Below, piece after piece: positions 1 through 11,193 of a stretch of 64,000 bases of DNA. The notes beneath the pieces were generated by a model, which saw only the letters and a list, made by a program, of their open reading frames with translations, was not told the DNA's origin and did not search any database. The first letter of the stretch is position 1; the number at the start of each line of letters is the position of its first letter. The DNA is from Apium graveolens (taxonomy: Eukaryota; Streptophyta; Magnoliopsida; Apiales; Apiaceae), in NCBI RefSeq assembly GCF_009905375.1, contig NC_133650.1, positions 297,599,957-297,663,956 on the forward strand, given 5' to 3'. The position numbers and the translations under genes were made by a program.

Positions 1-1065
1 TCAAGAAACTCTTTATCTCGTTAATAATCTCAATATTGGTTCCAAACAACAAGATATCATCTACATACAAGCACACGATCACACAATCATTACCTCTAAC
101 CTTATAGTAGACACACTTGTCACTTTCATTAACTAAAAAATTCGAAGTCTAAAACAGTTTCATCAAACTTTTTATGCCATTCTATAGGTGCTTGTTTAAG
201 GCCATAGATGGACTTGACTAGTCTACATAATTTCCTCTCATTACCAGAAGCAACAAATCCCTCAGGCTGGTCCATATAAATCTCTTCTTCAAGGTCACCA
301 TGAAGAAAAGCTGTCATTACATCCATTTGATGGATGATATGACCATGTACAGAAGCCAATGCAATAAGCATTCTGATTGTTGTCATTCGGGCAACTGGAG
401 AATATGTATCAAAATGATCAATGCCTTCCCTTTGCCTAAAGCCCTTAGCAACTAGCCTAGCCTTGTACTTATTTATTGAGCCATCAGTGTTTAGCTTCCT
501 CTTGAAGATTCATTTACATCCAATAGTAGAACACCCTGGAGGGAGATCGACTAACTCCCATGTTCCGTTTGAAACAATTGAGTCAATTTCACTCTTTACA
601 GCGCCTTTCCAATGCCTTGACTCTGAAGAATCCTTGGCTTGACGGAAAGTTAAAGGCTCATCCTCGACATTGTAAGTGATAAAGTCACTTCCAAAGTCCT
701 TGACTACCTTTGCACGTTTACTCCTTCTAGGTTCCTCTACTTCGTTAGGAGTTGAGCTACTACCAGGATCCACCCCCACATTTGTCATCTTTTCCACATA
801 ATCAGGAATAGAACTTGATGTGTGAGTGGGATCATCCTCAGAACTACCCAAAGATATACCAGTCTTCATTGGGAATACTTTCTCAAAGAAAGTTGCATCA
901 CGAAACTCAACTATCGTATTCGCCACAATACCATCTATGTTAGATTTTAATACTAAAAATCTCATAGCAGTTGTGGTTTCAAGATAGCCCAGAAAGATAC
1001 AATCAACAGTTTTTGGACCCAGTTTCTTTCTCTTGTGTTCAGGGAAAAGCACCTTAGCAAAGCAC
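1..1065 (-). pseudogene. pol: Copia-1 pol, part 1: integrase C-terminal region and reverse transcriptase (interrupted, runs off left edge)
   Basis: Minus-strand Ty1-copia polyprotein. From 1065 downward the frame reads the end of the integrase core, a linker with acidic and serine-rich stretches, and then reverse transcriptase. RT motifs seen include the QMDV..AFLHG block, YGLKQAP and, at about 30-70, the catalytic YVDD. The frame is broken between about 390 and 510 and again near 130, so the gene is dead. The N-terminal half lies at 9028-11154, split off by the 1066-9027 element; both halves share strand and family, and the target duplication joins them precisely. Everything past RT (RNase H, 3' LTR) is outside the window. 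The lineage within Ty1-copia was not determined. Confidence 0.9.
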
Positions 1066-2727
1066 TGAAAGGAATATGTCCTAAGTCCAATCATGTATTA
1101 GGATTTAGGAATAACTTTTATGTAATCTGTTTTGATTTCATTGATATTAATAAATACTTGTTTTGTTTTTATTACGGGCTTTATCTATTTAAGTGTTTAA
1201 ATAAGATATACCATAGTTTAGAGTAAAGCTTTTTATGGATTATGATGAGATCATAATAGTGAGACCTAAAAAGATGATAACTCTAAACTTAAATAGTTCC
1301 TGGTCATAGGATTACTAACTGGTAATTAATAATCCACAAAGATCGGTACATACTATGCTTGCTTCATTATGAAGGATGTCTGTTCTCATAGACATTTGTG
1401 TGGTGACACTATAGCTAGTATGTAGGTGCTTATTATAGAATAAGTTCACTGAACATGACTCGCCAAGCTGAACAACTGATGGAGTTCACTCATGTGTCAG
1501 CCGTTGTTCGCTTAGTGATAGTTGTACAAGTATCCTTAGACTTGAGGTCATCATAGTCATCTTGTGTACACTGAACTATGCTTTGGTTTAGTTCTTAGTC
1601 TCCAGGGACAATTATTAGGGCTCTTCTGGGTATAGGAATTTGTACACGAAGATAGTGCATGATCAATAAAGGATCTACCCCTTCCAGTGAAGGAAGCGAA
1701 TGTTCAAGGCTGATCCACTTATGCTAGTTCAGGAATCTCTGACCAGAGTGAATGAAATTAGAAAGGAGTTTCTAATTTGCATAGAACTACGCATAATAAA
1801 TGGTAAGCAAAGTGATTGAATTAGATAGGCTTGACACGAGATCCATGCCTTGTATTTAATCGGGACATTGTAGGGTAGAAGGAGTTTATTGTACGGTAAC
1901 TATTCACTGACAGGTTCTTGGTATTCTAAGCAGTGAATTCATATTATCCGGATAGTCGCGATATGTTGAGAAGCATCACTCACGATGTAGAATAAATGTG
2001 ATTAATTAATTAATCATATTTAATAAATTAGAGAATTTATATAAATAATGATAAAATAGTTTTATTATTATTTATTTCTACTACCGGCTTAATATTGAAC
2101 CTACAGGGTCACACCATAAAAAGAGAATGATTTAATGGTGGAGGAATTAATTAATAATGGCTAAATAATTATTTATTTGTGAAATAAATAATTAATTGGC
2201 AAATTTAATAATTGATTAAATGAGATTTAATTGATTATAAATTAATTAAGAAAAGTTCTTAATATTATTAATTAAGGATTTAATTTTTGGAAATTAAATC
2301 AAGAGAGAGAATTATTTCTAAAGTGTTTAGAAAAGGATTAATAATTAAAAGGTGTTTTAATTATTAATGAGAATAATAAATGGGATAATAATAATAATAT
2401 TTATGGGAAAATTTCAGCTGAAATTTTTGCCTATAAATACACTATTATAGACCCTATTTTATTCTAACCCCAGAAACCCAAAAGTTTTAGAAAATCAAAT
2501 TCTCTCCACCTCCTCCTCCTCCTAAAAGTCATTTTCTTGGTGGATACCGGTGGAGTGCTTCACACTTGAGGAGCAACTGCTAAGGATCTCTGATCGTTGT
2601 CTCCGAATTAATTTTAAAAGGTTAGATTCGATCCCTCGAATTTTTATTCACGATTTATATGCTTTTATTTGGATTTTGTATGTGTAAAAGTGTTTTGCCA
2701 TGACCCCGCTGCGTTAAAAATTCAACA
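1066..2727 (+). repeat. 5' LTR of the Angela-like element
   Basis: It begins TGAAAGGAATATG and ends AAATTCAACA. A TATA box (CTATAAATAC, 2431-2440) sits about 300 bp before the end, placing transcription start near 2465. The U3 part from about 1980 to 2400 is very AT-rich with repeated ATTAATTA blocks. A CTCCTCCTCCTCCT tract lies in R/U5 near 2508. Short open frames inside the LTR are present in both copies and look fortuitous. Confidence 0.95.
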
Positions 2728-2728
2728 A

Positions 2729-2740
2729 TGGTATCAGAGC
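2729..2740 (+). other. Primer binding site (initiator tRNA-Met type)
   Basis: TGGTATCAGAGC starts two bases after the 5' LTR. It matches the usual plant copia primer site complementary to the 3' end of initiator tRNA-Met. Confidence 0.93.
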
Positions 2741-3164
2741 CAGGTTGTATGCATATAGATCTGTGGTAAAAATTTCAGAATTTTATGTGCTTGTATGAAT
2801 TAATTATGATTTTTACAAGTTATATCATGGATTAATTTTGTCTGATGAGAAATTGTTTCTCAGAATAATTATGAATGTTGATCTGGGTTCTACAAGTGTT
2901 GTAGATCGTCTGGGTATTTTTTTCATAATTTTAGGATGTATAGGTTTTTTATTATGAATTTTTGAAGTTCTTACAATTAAATTCGTAATTAAATAATTAT
3001 ATATATATATGAATTGTATGTATGTATAAATCTGTCATATGCATCTGTGTGTCCCTGTTGATTGCACGGATTAAAAGAAGGAGACATAGCACATGTGATG
3101 TGCTGCGGCACAGAAAGAGAGATCTGACAACACGGCGATCGAAAAACGGCGACTGACGTAAACA

Positions 3165-3440
3165 GGCAAAGGACCGCGCGTCGACCACGCGCGCGTGGGG
3201 CTCACGCGCTGGCGTGCCACGCGCGGCGCGTGGAAGACACGCGCTGGTGATATCATGCTGACGTCATGCTGACGTCATCAGATGACGTCATGCTGACGTT
3301 AGCATAGGGGTTAGGGGCGCGTGAGGCGCGTGGGCGCGTGGGCGCGCGTGGGGGGAGGTCTGACACGCGCCTGACAGCGCGTGTGCGCGTGGCGGCGCGT
3401 GGGACACATTCTCGGGGCGCGTGAGAGCGCGTGGGAGCTC
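3165..3440 (+). promoter_or_regulatory. GC-rich leader island with CGCG boxes and TGACGTCA palindromes
   Basis: The untranslated leader (2741-4661) is AT-rich apart from this block, which is full of GCGCGTG/CACGCGC words and holds three exact TGACGTCA palindromes (3259-3266, 3270-3277, 3283-3290) and a fourth half-site at 3294. TGACGTCA is a classic bZIP site and CGCG the core of CAMTA (CGCG-box) sites. A regulatory role is inference; the base composition break is seen directly. Short open frames here (about 2997-3256, minus) look like a by-product of GC content. Confidence 0.5.
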
Positions 3441-4147
3441 AGAATTGGGTGATTTTGGTGCCTTTGGATTCGTCTTTTCGAGACGCTTCTAATGGTATAT
3501 TATATGATATTTTATGAAATTGTTTCGAACTGTTTATAGCTAACAGAAGTGTTTTTAAGCTGTTTTTAACTGTTTAAATTGCTTTTAAATACTTCATGTG
3601 ATACATAGAGATGTATATTGCTTAGACGAATGTGCTAGATGATGTAACATGCCTACCTTGATGTTTATTCATGTTTATATATGTGATATATGCTTAGTTT
3701 ATCATGCGATGATAGATTTAGGTGAACTTGAATGAACATAAGTCGTTTGTTAGACAACCTAGTATAGTGAAATTGTTTCACAACCTTAATAATAATATTA
3801 TGAATACAATCATGAGATTCTTGTGTTTATGAAACATGTAATTGAATATGAATTTTCGATATAAGAGAAAGGATGATTCTGTCAACAACAGATTTCTATC
3901 TGTAAGAAAGGGTTATTAAGTGACGCCTCTTGACAATGCTCCACCCGATCTGGAAATCATCTGATTATTGATTATTGATTTGAAATATTTAATTTAAAAG
4001 GAAGAATTTCTTTATAATATGATTATGATTGTAACGTAATATAATCCCTCTAAAATTAAATAATATCAAGTAGTAATTGGCCAATGATACAACGGGCTTG
4101 TGTCGGTCATAGCCTTCCAACATGATAGAAAAGTAGTTCTTATTTTT

Positions 4148-4470
4148 GAATCATTGTCGGTTTGTGCTACAGCCAAGGGCTTTGATTTTGAAATAAGAAA
4201 TACTTGTCTATTACATAGAGATGTGTACATTGAATAAGAATCTAAAGGTCGGTACGTGCTACAGCCGTGGGCCTTTGGGGACTGATTCAACTGTACGGAA
4301 TGTTGGGTTAGACTTGACTTAGAATATTGAGTTTGTCGTGCTACAGCCGAGACTCAATTATTCAAGAGGCTAAAGTTTGATTAGGGAATAACATGAGATG
4401 TAATTGACAAGAGTTGTCTGCATATTGAACAATGCATGGCGGTTCATGCTACAGCCGGGGTTGTGTAATA
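4148..4470 (+). other. Array of four leader hairpins with a conserved TGCTACAGCC loop
   Basis: TGCTACAGCC occurs at 4165-4174, 4257-4266, 4339-4348 and 4447-4456, about 80-110 bp apart. Each copy lies between inverted repeats whose sequence differs from copy to copy: AATCA/TGATT; GAATC plus AAAGGTC with GGCCTTT plus GATTC; GAAT plus ATTGAGTT with GACTCAAT plus ATTC; TATT plus ACAA with TTGT plus AATA. Constant loops on unrelated but paired stems point to RNA structure. The array ends about 190 bp before the gag start. Function is unknown; packaging, dimerisation or translation control are possible. Confidence 0.55.
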
Positions 4471-4661
4471 GAATGTAGGATCCCTATTCCCACTAGCATT
4501 ATGAATGCTTAATTTTTTCACATAGGGGGTTGAATAAATTAGGAAAACTAGTGGGAGCCACTTATGAATAAAGACCCGATTCATATAGTGTTTTGAAATG
4601 AAATCGAATATTTGCTAAGTGTTGTTATGTGTTTATCATTTACAGATTTACTTTGTACGTT

Positions 4662-5540
4662 ATGTCTTCTGCACTATCACTCAGGAGCATACTGGATGCT
4701 CACAAATTGACTGGTCCTAATTATGCTGACTGGCTTCGAAACTTGAGAATTGTTCTCAGGATTGAGAAGCTGGAATACGTGATTGACTCACCTAAGCCTA
4801 CTGAACCTGCTAGTGATGCACATAATGATGAATATGTTGTGTATCGTAGGTGGATAGATGATGCAAATGTTGCTCAATGCATCATGCTAGCTTCCATGAA
4901 CATTGAGCTACAGAAGCAACATGAGCATATGGATGCTCACACTATCCTCATGCATCTACAAGAGTTGTATGATGTGGCGGGGAGGACAGCTCGATATGAG
5001 ATATCGAAAGAGCTGTTCGGTTGTAGGATGTCTGAGGGATCATCTGTGAATGACCATGTACTTAAGATGATCAATTTGATTGAACGTCTTGGACAACTTG
5101 GTTTTACCATGGATGGGGAGCTGAGCCAAGACTTGGTCTTGCAATCGCTTCCGAGTTCGTTCTCGCAGTTTGTTGTGAACTTTCACATGAATAAGTTGGA
5201 TGTCAGCCTGCCTGAACTCCACAACATGTTGAAGACTGCGGAATCGAATTTTTCCCCTAAGAAGAGTTCTGTTCTTCTAATTGGTGAAGGTTCCAATCCT
5301 AAGAAAAGGAAGAGGAACTCTTCCAAGAAGAAGAAAGTAGGTGAGAAAATGCCGGTTCCACCAAAAGCTGAAGACCCCAAAAGCAAAGTTGTTTGCTTTT
5401 ACTGTAACAATGTAGGGCACTGGAAGAGGAACTGCAAGGTTTACCTTGCAGAATTGAAGAAGAAGGGTAGTGAGACTACCGCTTCTGATTCAGGTATGTT
5501 CATGATAGAAGTGAATATATCATTTCTACTTGGGTATTAG
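4662..5540 (+). CDS. gag: Gag protein of the Angela-like element
   Basis: Open frame of 292 codons from the ATG at 4662; an in-frame ATG at 4629 would add 11 residues. The N-terminus has the copia gag signature LTGPNYADWLRNLRIVL, followed by a UBN2-type helical gag domain to about residue 200, a lysine-rich stretch, and a CCHC zinc knuckle (CFYCNNVGHWKRNC) near residue 250. Gag forms the cytoplasmic particle that packages element RNA. The frame runs past the knuckle and ends by frameshift just before the protease start, so the C-terminus (…FLLGY) is probably not original. It is the only open gene in the element and may still supply particles. Confidence 0.85.
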   Translation: MSSALSLRSILDAHKLTGPNYADWLRNLRIVLRIEKLEYVIDSPKPTEPASDAHNDEYVVYRRWIDDANVAQCIMLASMNIELQKQHEHMDAHTILMHLQELYDVAGRTARYEISKELFGCRMSEGSSVNDHVLKMINLIERLGQLGFTMDGELSQDLVLQSLPSSFSQFVVNFHMNKLDVSLPELHNMLKTAESNFSPKKSSVLLIGEGSNPKKRKRNSSKKKKVGEKMPVPPKAEDPKSKVVCFYCNNVGHWKRNCKVYLAELKKKGSETTASDSGMFMIEVNISFLLGY

Positions 5541-7350
5541 ATACCGCCTGTGGTTCTCATATCTGCAATTGTTGCAGGGACCAAGGAGAAGTAGGACTCT
5601 TGAGGAAGAGGAGGTGATTCTACTGATGTGAAATGGAGCAAGAGTTGCTGCTGAAGATGTAGAATCATTTTATTTACATAGGCCTACGGGCAAGACTATT
5701 GTTTGAAATAATTGTTATTTTGTTCCCTCGATTGTGAGGAATATTATTCTCATGTTAGACTTGGCTGGATTTTTCATTTATTATTGAGAATAATGAATGT
5801 TCTATTCTTAGAGATAATATTCTTTATGGACGTGGTGCTTTAAATAATGGTCTGTATATATGTGACATAATTTACTTCAGATTGAACAAACTAATAAAGG
5901 AAAAAGGGATGATGAAAATCTCACTTCATAATGGCACTGCAGTCTCCATTTAGTGGACATGGAGAGAGGGCTGCAGATTTGCTAGGAATGGTACACACAG
6001 ATGTATGTGGACCAATGTCTACGCAAGCCATGGGTGGATTTTCATACTTCATTACTTTCATGGATAATAGATCTAGATTCGGATATGTGTTTGATGAAAC
6101 ACAAGTCTGAGGCCTTTGAAAAGTTCAAAGAATATAAGTATGAAGTGGAGAAACAACCAAACATAGTATTATAACTCTTCGATTAGATCGAGGTGGTGAA
6201 TACTTGAACGGAGAGTTTCTGGATTATCTCAAAGTAAATGGTATAGTCTCCCAGTGGACTCCTCCAGATTAGTATCTGAAAAGAGAAATCGAACTCTGTT
6301 AGACATGGTTCGGTCCATGATGAGCTATGCAAATCTTCCAGTATTCCTATGGGGTTATGCATTGGAAACCTCAGCATATTTACTGAACAAGGTGCCTTCC
6401 AAAATCTGTTCCTCAAACTTCGTATGAGATATGGAAAGAAAGGAAACTGAGTCTTAAACACGTTAAGATTTGGGGATGTCCAGCTTATGTCAAGTAAGTT
6501 GACCCAGATAAGCTGGAATATCGATCCGTAAAATGTAGTTTTGTGGGATATCCTAAAGAGACTTTAGGGTATTACTTTTGCACCGATCATCGGGTGTTTG
6601 TCTCCAGACATGCTACCTTCTTGGAAAAGGAGTTTATCCTTGAAGGAAACAGTGGGAGAAAAATTGAACTTGATGAAGTTCAAGAAGCACAAACTACTAC
6701 GGATCAAGTGGAAACACCTGTTCTGACTGAACAACCTTTTGTGGAACAGCCCATTCATAGATCAGGGAGAGTGTCTCGCCAACCTGAGAGGTAATATGGC
6801 CTTGTCATTGAGAATGACAATGAGTTGTCAATCATTTGATGATGACGACCCTGTGACCTATAATGAGGCTATGAGTAGTGTTGACTCAGAGAAATGGCAT
6901 AGTGCCATGAAATCCAGAATGGAATCTACGTATACAGTATACAAAAGATAGATTATAGCAGATGGCCAGGTGGAGCCCTATAAGGCCAGGCTTTTGGGAA
7001 AAGGATTCAAACAAAGGCAATGGATTGACTTTGATGAAACTTTTTACATGTAGCCCTGTTAAAATCAGTTCGGATTTTGCTTGCGATTAATGTGGTTTAA
7101 AGCAAGCTTCTCGTAGATGGAACATCCGTTTTGATGAGACAATCAAAGAGTTTGATTTTATCAAAAACGTGGATGAACCATGCGTCTACAAAAGGGTTAG
7201 TGGGAGCGCGATAACATTTCTTGTATTGTATTGAATTAGAGATGACACACATAACAACATAGCAGACCCACTCACAAAGCTACTTTTTGAAAGTCACTTT
7301 GATCGTCATAAAGATGAGATGGGTATTAGATACCAGAGTGATTGGCTTTA
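5541..7350 (+). pseudogene. pol: Degenerate pol of the Angela-like element
   Basis: Frame-broken remnants in the usual copia order. A protease start (WVLDTACGSHIC, with Ala where the DTG glycine is expected) is at about 5530-5570. Integrase pieces include HTDVCGPM near 6000, LDRGGEY near 6185, a stretch near 6300-6410, and KIWGCPAYV with the downstream linker to about 6800. Only a shred of RT entry (FKQRQWIDFDETF, about 7005-7045) is left, then part of the pre-RNase H region (near 7150) and the RNase H tail (ADPLTKLL, about 7263). RT catalytic motifs are absent. So much is missing from an element with nearly identical LTRs that pol was probably lost before this insertion. Confidence 0.88.
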
Positions 7351-7365
7351 GTACAAGTGGGAGAT
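7351..7365 (+). other. Polypurine tract of the Angela-like element
   Basis: GTACAAGTGGGAGAT directly precedes the TG of the 3' LTR. This is the expected position of the plus-strand primer. Confidence 0.75.
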
Positions 7366-9027
7366 TGAAAGGAATATGTCCTAAGTCCAATCATGTATTA
7401 GGATTTAGGAATAACTTTTATGTAATCTGTTTTGATTTCATTGATATTAATAAAGACTTGTTTTGTTTTTATTACGGGCTTTATCTATTTAAGTGTTTAA
7501 ATAAGATATACCATAGTTTAGAGTAAAGCTTTTTATGGATTATGATGAGATCATAATAGTGAGACCTAAAAAGATGATAACTCTAAACTTAAATAGTTCC
7601 TGGTCATAGGATTACTAACTGGTAATTAATAATCCGCAAAGATCGGTACATACTATGCTTGCTTCATTATGAAGGATGTCTGTTCTCATAGACATTTGTG
7701 TGGTGACACTATAGCTAGTATGTAGGTGCTTATTATAGAATAAGTTCACTGAACATGACTCGCCAAGCTGAACAACTGATGGAGTTCACTCATGTGTCAG
7801 CCGTTGTTCGCTTAGTGATAGTTGTACAAGTATCCTTAGACTTGAGGTCATCATAGTCATCTTGTGTACACTGAACTATGCTTTGGTTTAGTTCTTAGTC
7901 TCCAGGGACAATTATTAGGGCTCTTCTGGGTATAGGAATTTGTACACGAAGATAGTGTATGATCAATAAAGGATCTACCCCTTCCAGTGAAGGAAGCGAA
8001 TGTTCAAGGCTGATCCGCTTATGCTAGTTCAGGAATCTCTGGCCAGAGTGAATGAAATTAGAAAGGAGTTTCTAATTTGCATAGAACTACGCATAGTAAA
8101 TGGTAAGCAAAGTGATTGAATTAGATAGGCTTGACACGAGATCCATGCCTTGTATTTAATCGGGACATTGTAGGGTCGAAGGAGTTTATTGTACGGTAAC
8201 TATTCACTGACAGGTTCTTGGTATTCTAAGCAGTGAATTCATATTATCCGGATAGTCGCGATATGTTGAGAAGCATCACTCACGATGTAGAATAAATGTG
8301 ATTAATTAATTAATCATATTTAATAAATTAGAGAATTTATATAAATAATGATAAAATAGTTTTATTATTATTTATTTCTACTACCGGCTTAATATTGAAC
8401 CTACAGGGTCACACCATAAAAAGAGAATGATTTAATGGTGAAGGAATTAATTAATAATGGCTAAATAATTATTTATTTGTGAAATAAATAATTAATTGGA
8501 AAATTTAATAATTGATTAAATGAGATTTAATTGATTATAAATTAATTAAGAAAAGTTCTTAATATTATTAATTAAGGATTTAATTTTTGGAAATTAAATC
8601 AAGAGAGAGAATTATTTCTAAAGTGTTTAGAAAAGGATTAATAATTAAAAGGTGTTTTAATTATTAATGAGAATAATAAATGGGATAATAATAATAATAT
8701 TTATGGGAAAATTTCAGCTGAAAATTTTGCCTATAAATACACTATTATAGACCCTATTTTATTCTAACCCCAGAAACCCAAAAGTTTTAGAAAACCAAAT
8801 TCTCTCCACCTCCTCCTCCTCCTAAAAGTCGTTTTCTTGGTGGATACCGGTGGAGTGCTTCACACTTGAGGAGCAACTGCTAAGGATCTCTGATCGTTGT
8901 CTCCGAATTAATTTTAAAAGGTTAGATTCGATCCCTCGAATTTTTATTCACGATTTATATGCTTTTATTTGGATTTTGTATGTGTAAAAGTGTTTTGCCA
9001 TGCCCCCGCTGCGTTAAAAATCCAACA
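7366..9027 (+). repeat. 3' LTR of the Angela-like element
   Basis: Same length as the 5' LTR with about 14 substitutions and no indels. It ends AATCCAACA at 9027 and is followed at once by the AGCAC duplication and the resumed Copia-1 integrase. Confidence 0.95.
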
Positions 9028-9771
9028 AGCACCCCCACACACGAAGATAACTTAAACTTGTCCTACGCTTTCTCCATAATTCATATGGTGTCTTGTCCAT
9101 ATGTTTCAGAGGGACTCTATTCAGAATATGGCAAGTCGTATTCAGAGCCTCTTCCCACATGTACTTAGGCAACCCAGAATTAATTAGCATACTATTAATC
9201 ATGTCTTTAAAAGTTTTGTTCTTTCATTCTGCCACCCATTAGACTCAGGTGTGTATGGTGGAGTAACCTCATGAACTATACCATTGCTTGCGCAAAATTC
9301 ATTAAACAAGGTACTCGTATACTCACCACCTCTATCAGACCTCAAACATTTAAGTACTTTGCCAGTTTGTGTTTCAGCTTTATTTTTATACATAATGAAT
9401 TTATCTAGTGCTTCATCCTTATGTTTAAGCAAATAAACATAACAATATCTACTACAATCATCTATAAAGGTAATGAAATATCTACAGTGATCCTTGGTCA
9501 ACACACCACCAAATTCACATATGTCTGAGTGCAATAAATCTAACAAGTCTGAATCTCTAACAACATTATGAAAAGGTTTCCTTGTTTGTTTAGCAGTTAC
9601 ACACACTTGACACTTAGATTTCTTATCAATGGCGTACTTTGGAATTAACTCTAAATTCATCATAAACTTTAGAGCACCAAAATTTAAATGACCAAGTCGT
9701 AAGTGCCACAAATCAGATAATTCTACAAAATTAACAGAAGGTGCAACACTATCATTAATAAAACCACCCAA
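9028..9771 (-). pseudogene. pol: Copia-1 integrase (part 2 of the interrupted pol)
   Basis: Minus-strand frame holding the GAG-pre-integrase zinc region (WHLRLGHLN … CQVCVTAKQ; His-His-Cys-Cys) and the integrase core: D in LLHSDICEFG, D in TFIDDCSRYC, and the LRSDRGGEY block. A frame change lies near 9200 (TPPYTPESNG shifting to the segment up to 9028). The usual QNG of PQQNG has become WQN. The reading then breaks at 9028, where the Angela-like element entered, and resumes at 1065. Inactive. Confidence 0.9.
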
Positions 9772-9788
9772 AACGGGTTCAACATTTA

Positions 9789-10460
9789 TTAAAATAAACC
9801 ATTAGACAAGTAACCATTGCCAAAGAATGTACCAGTATGAGTAATAACTACTTTATTACACTTCAAAGAAAGTTCAAAGTCGTTTTTTTTAACTAAACAA
9901 CTTCCACTTATAATATTTCTACGAATAGAGGGAACATGATACACTCTAGTGAGATATAGAATCCGCCCAGAAGCAAACTTCAGGTCCACGTTTCCTATTC
10001 CAAGCACTTGTGCAGCACTAGCATTCCTCATCGTCACTGTCACTCCATGACTGTTGATAAGATACAAATCAGCACAAATATGTACATTAGCTCTAGTATC
10101 AATCAACCACTCACGTGACAGATAAGTGGAAAGTAGTACAGGGTGGTAAGTAACATACTCGTCATCGGTTCCAGAGGCAACAACCTCACCAATGACCATG
10201 TTACCTACTGGCCCACTCGTGGTTCCAAGTCCAAGCACAGTATTTGCTTGAGCTACCACTCCAGCTTTCTTAGCTTTCTTACTTGGACAGTCCTTACTCC
10301 AATGACCAACCCATCCACAAGACCAACATGGTTTGTTCGCCTTTGGTTTCTTAGTCTTGTTCTTGTCAGGTTTAATGTTAGCCTTCTTAGTGACTACCTT
10401 TCTTTTCTGTCCTACAGTCACTACATTTACCTTCGAGCTCCCATGTTCTACAGGCAACAC
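9789..10460 (-). pseudogene. Copia-1 gag zinc knuckle and aspartic protease
   Basis: A lysine-rich segment leads into a CCHC knuckle (CWSCGWVGHWSKDC, about 10290-10330) and then a copia protease domain. The catalytic triplet reads DTR (WLIDTRANVHIC, about 10085) where DTG or DSG is normal, so the enzyme should be dead. The domain runs to a terminal NGYLSNGLF close to the integrase part at 9771. It is separated from the upstream gag by a frame break near 10465. Confidence 0.85.
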
Positions 10461-10466
10461 ATGTCC

Positions 10467-11154
10467 CTATTTGGACTTGTGCTGCTCCCGTACTGAGATG
10501 TCCAACATCAAGTTAGTCCATGTGATCTCTCCTTTCTGTCTTTTCAAGGAGAGAGCAAACTCTTCCCAAGACTTAGGGAGCTTTTCAATCACAGACATCA
10601 CTCGAAACTTCTCAAGCAAGACCATACCAGACTCACCCAAATCATGAACTAACATCTCAAACTCATGAACCTGTTCAGTCATGGATTTTCCATCCACCAG
10701 CTTAAAATCAAGAAACCTAGCCACATAATACTTCTCAAATCCTTGAGAATCAGTATTATGGGTTTGGTCCAGCTTATCCCATAAGACTTTAGCAGTATAG
10801 GCATCTGATGAATAAACATCGAACAAGGTGTTCTCCAAGGATGCCAAAATAGCTGCCCTGGCCACCCTTTCCTTCTCAACCCATCAAGCATAAACCTTAA
10901 CAGATTCAGCTTTCTCTTGATCCAACCCAGGAGGATCATACTGTACCACTAACCATAGACCCTTAACTGTTAATCAGAGCTTCATTTTTTTCTGCCAACG
11001 AGAAAAAGAAGCTCCACCACTGAATTTATTAGGCATACCCGATAAATCAATTGGATGGGGAAAACGATACGTGGTCCGGTCAATGGTAGTAGTACCACCA
11101 GAACCAAAATCAGTCTCAACAATTCTAGGAACATCACCAGTTTCGTTAACCATC
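10467..11154 (-). pseudogene. gag: Copia-1 gag N-terminal region
   Basis: The likely start is the ATG at 11154-11152 (MVNETGDVPRIVE). The frame passes NKFSGGASFSRWQKKM, a typical copia gag entry, then stops near 10975 and changes frame near 10885 before the helical UBN2-like domain (LWDKLDQTH … VHEFEMLVHDLG … SWEEFALSLK, 10467-10865). Several breaks make it non-functional. Confidence 0.82.
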
Positions 11155-11193
11155 TTGCTAATTAACTATATATAACTATAATCTCTTCAAGAT

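Larger units (their letters stand above)
1066..9027 (+). mobile_element. Angela-like Ty1-copia LTR retrotransposon, gag only, inserted in Copia-1
   Basis: Complete element of 7962 bp with two 1662-bp LTRs (offset exactly 6300 bp, no indels), TG...CA ends and a perfect 5-bp target duplication AGCAC (1061-1065 and 9028-9032). The primer site TGGTATCAGAGC follows the 5' LTR and a purine tract precedes the 3' LTR. By hand I count about 14 LTR substitutions (0.84 %), so the insertion is young. Gag is open but pol is reduced to fragments, so it must have moved using enzymes made elsewhere. The Angela assignment rests on the long LTR and the gag type and is an inference. Confidence 0.95.

Noticed and set aside
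1035..1226. Small ORF at the left LTR border, repeated at 7287-7526
   Set aside because: Lies in the LTR and its border; no domain.
2997..3256. Two overlapping minus-strand ORFs in the leader
   Set aside because: Caused by GC-rich low-stop sequence; no homology recognised.
10143..10647. Plus-strand ORFs over the Copia-1 gag and protease
   Set aside because: Shadow frames of the minus-strand gene with no domain.
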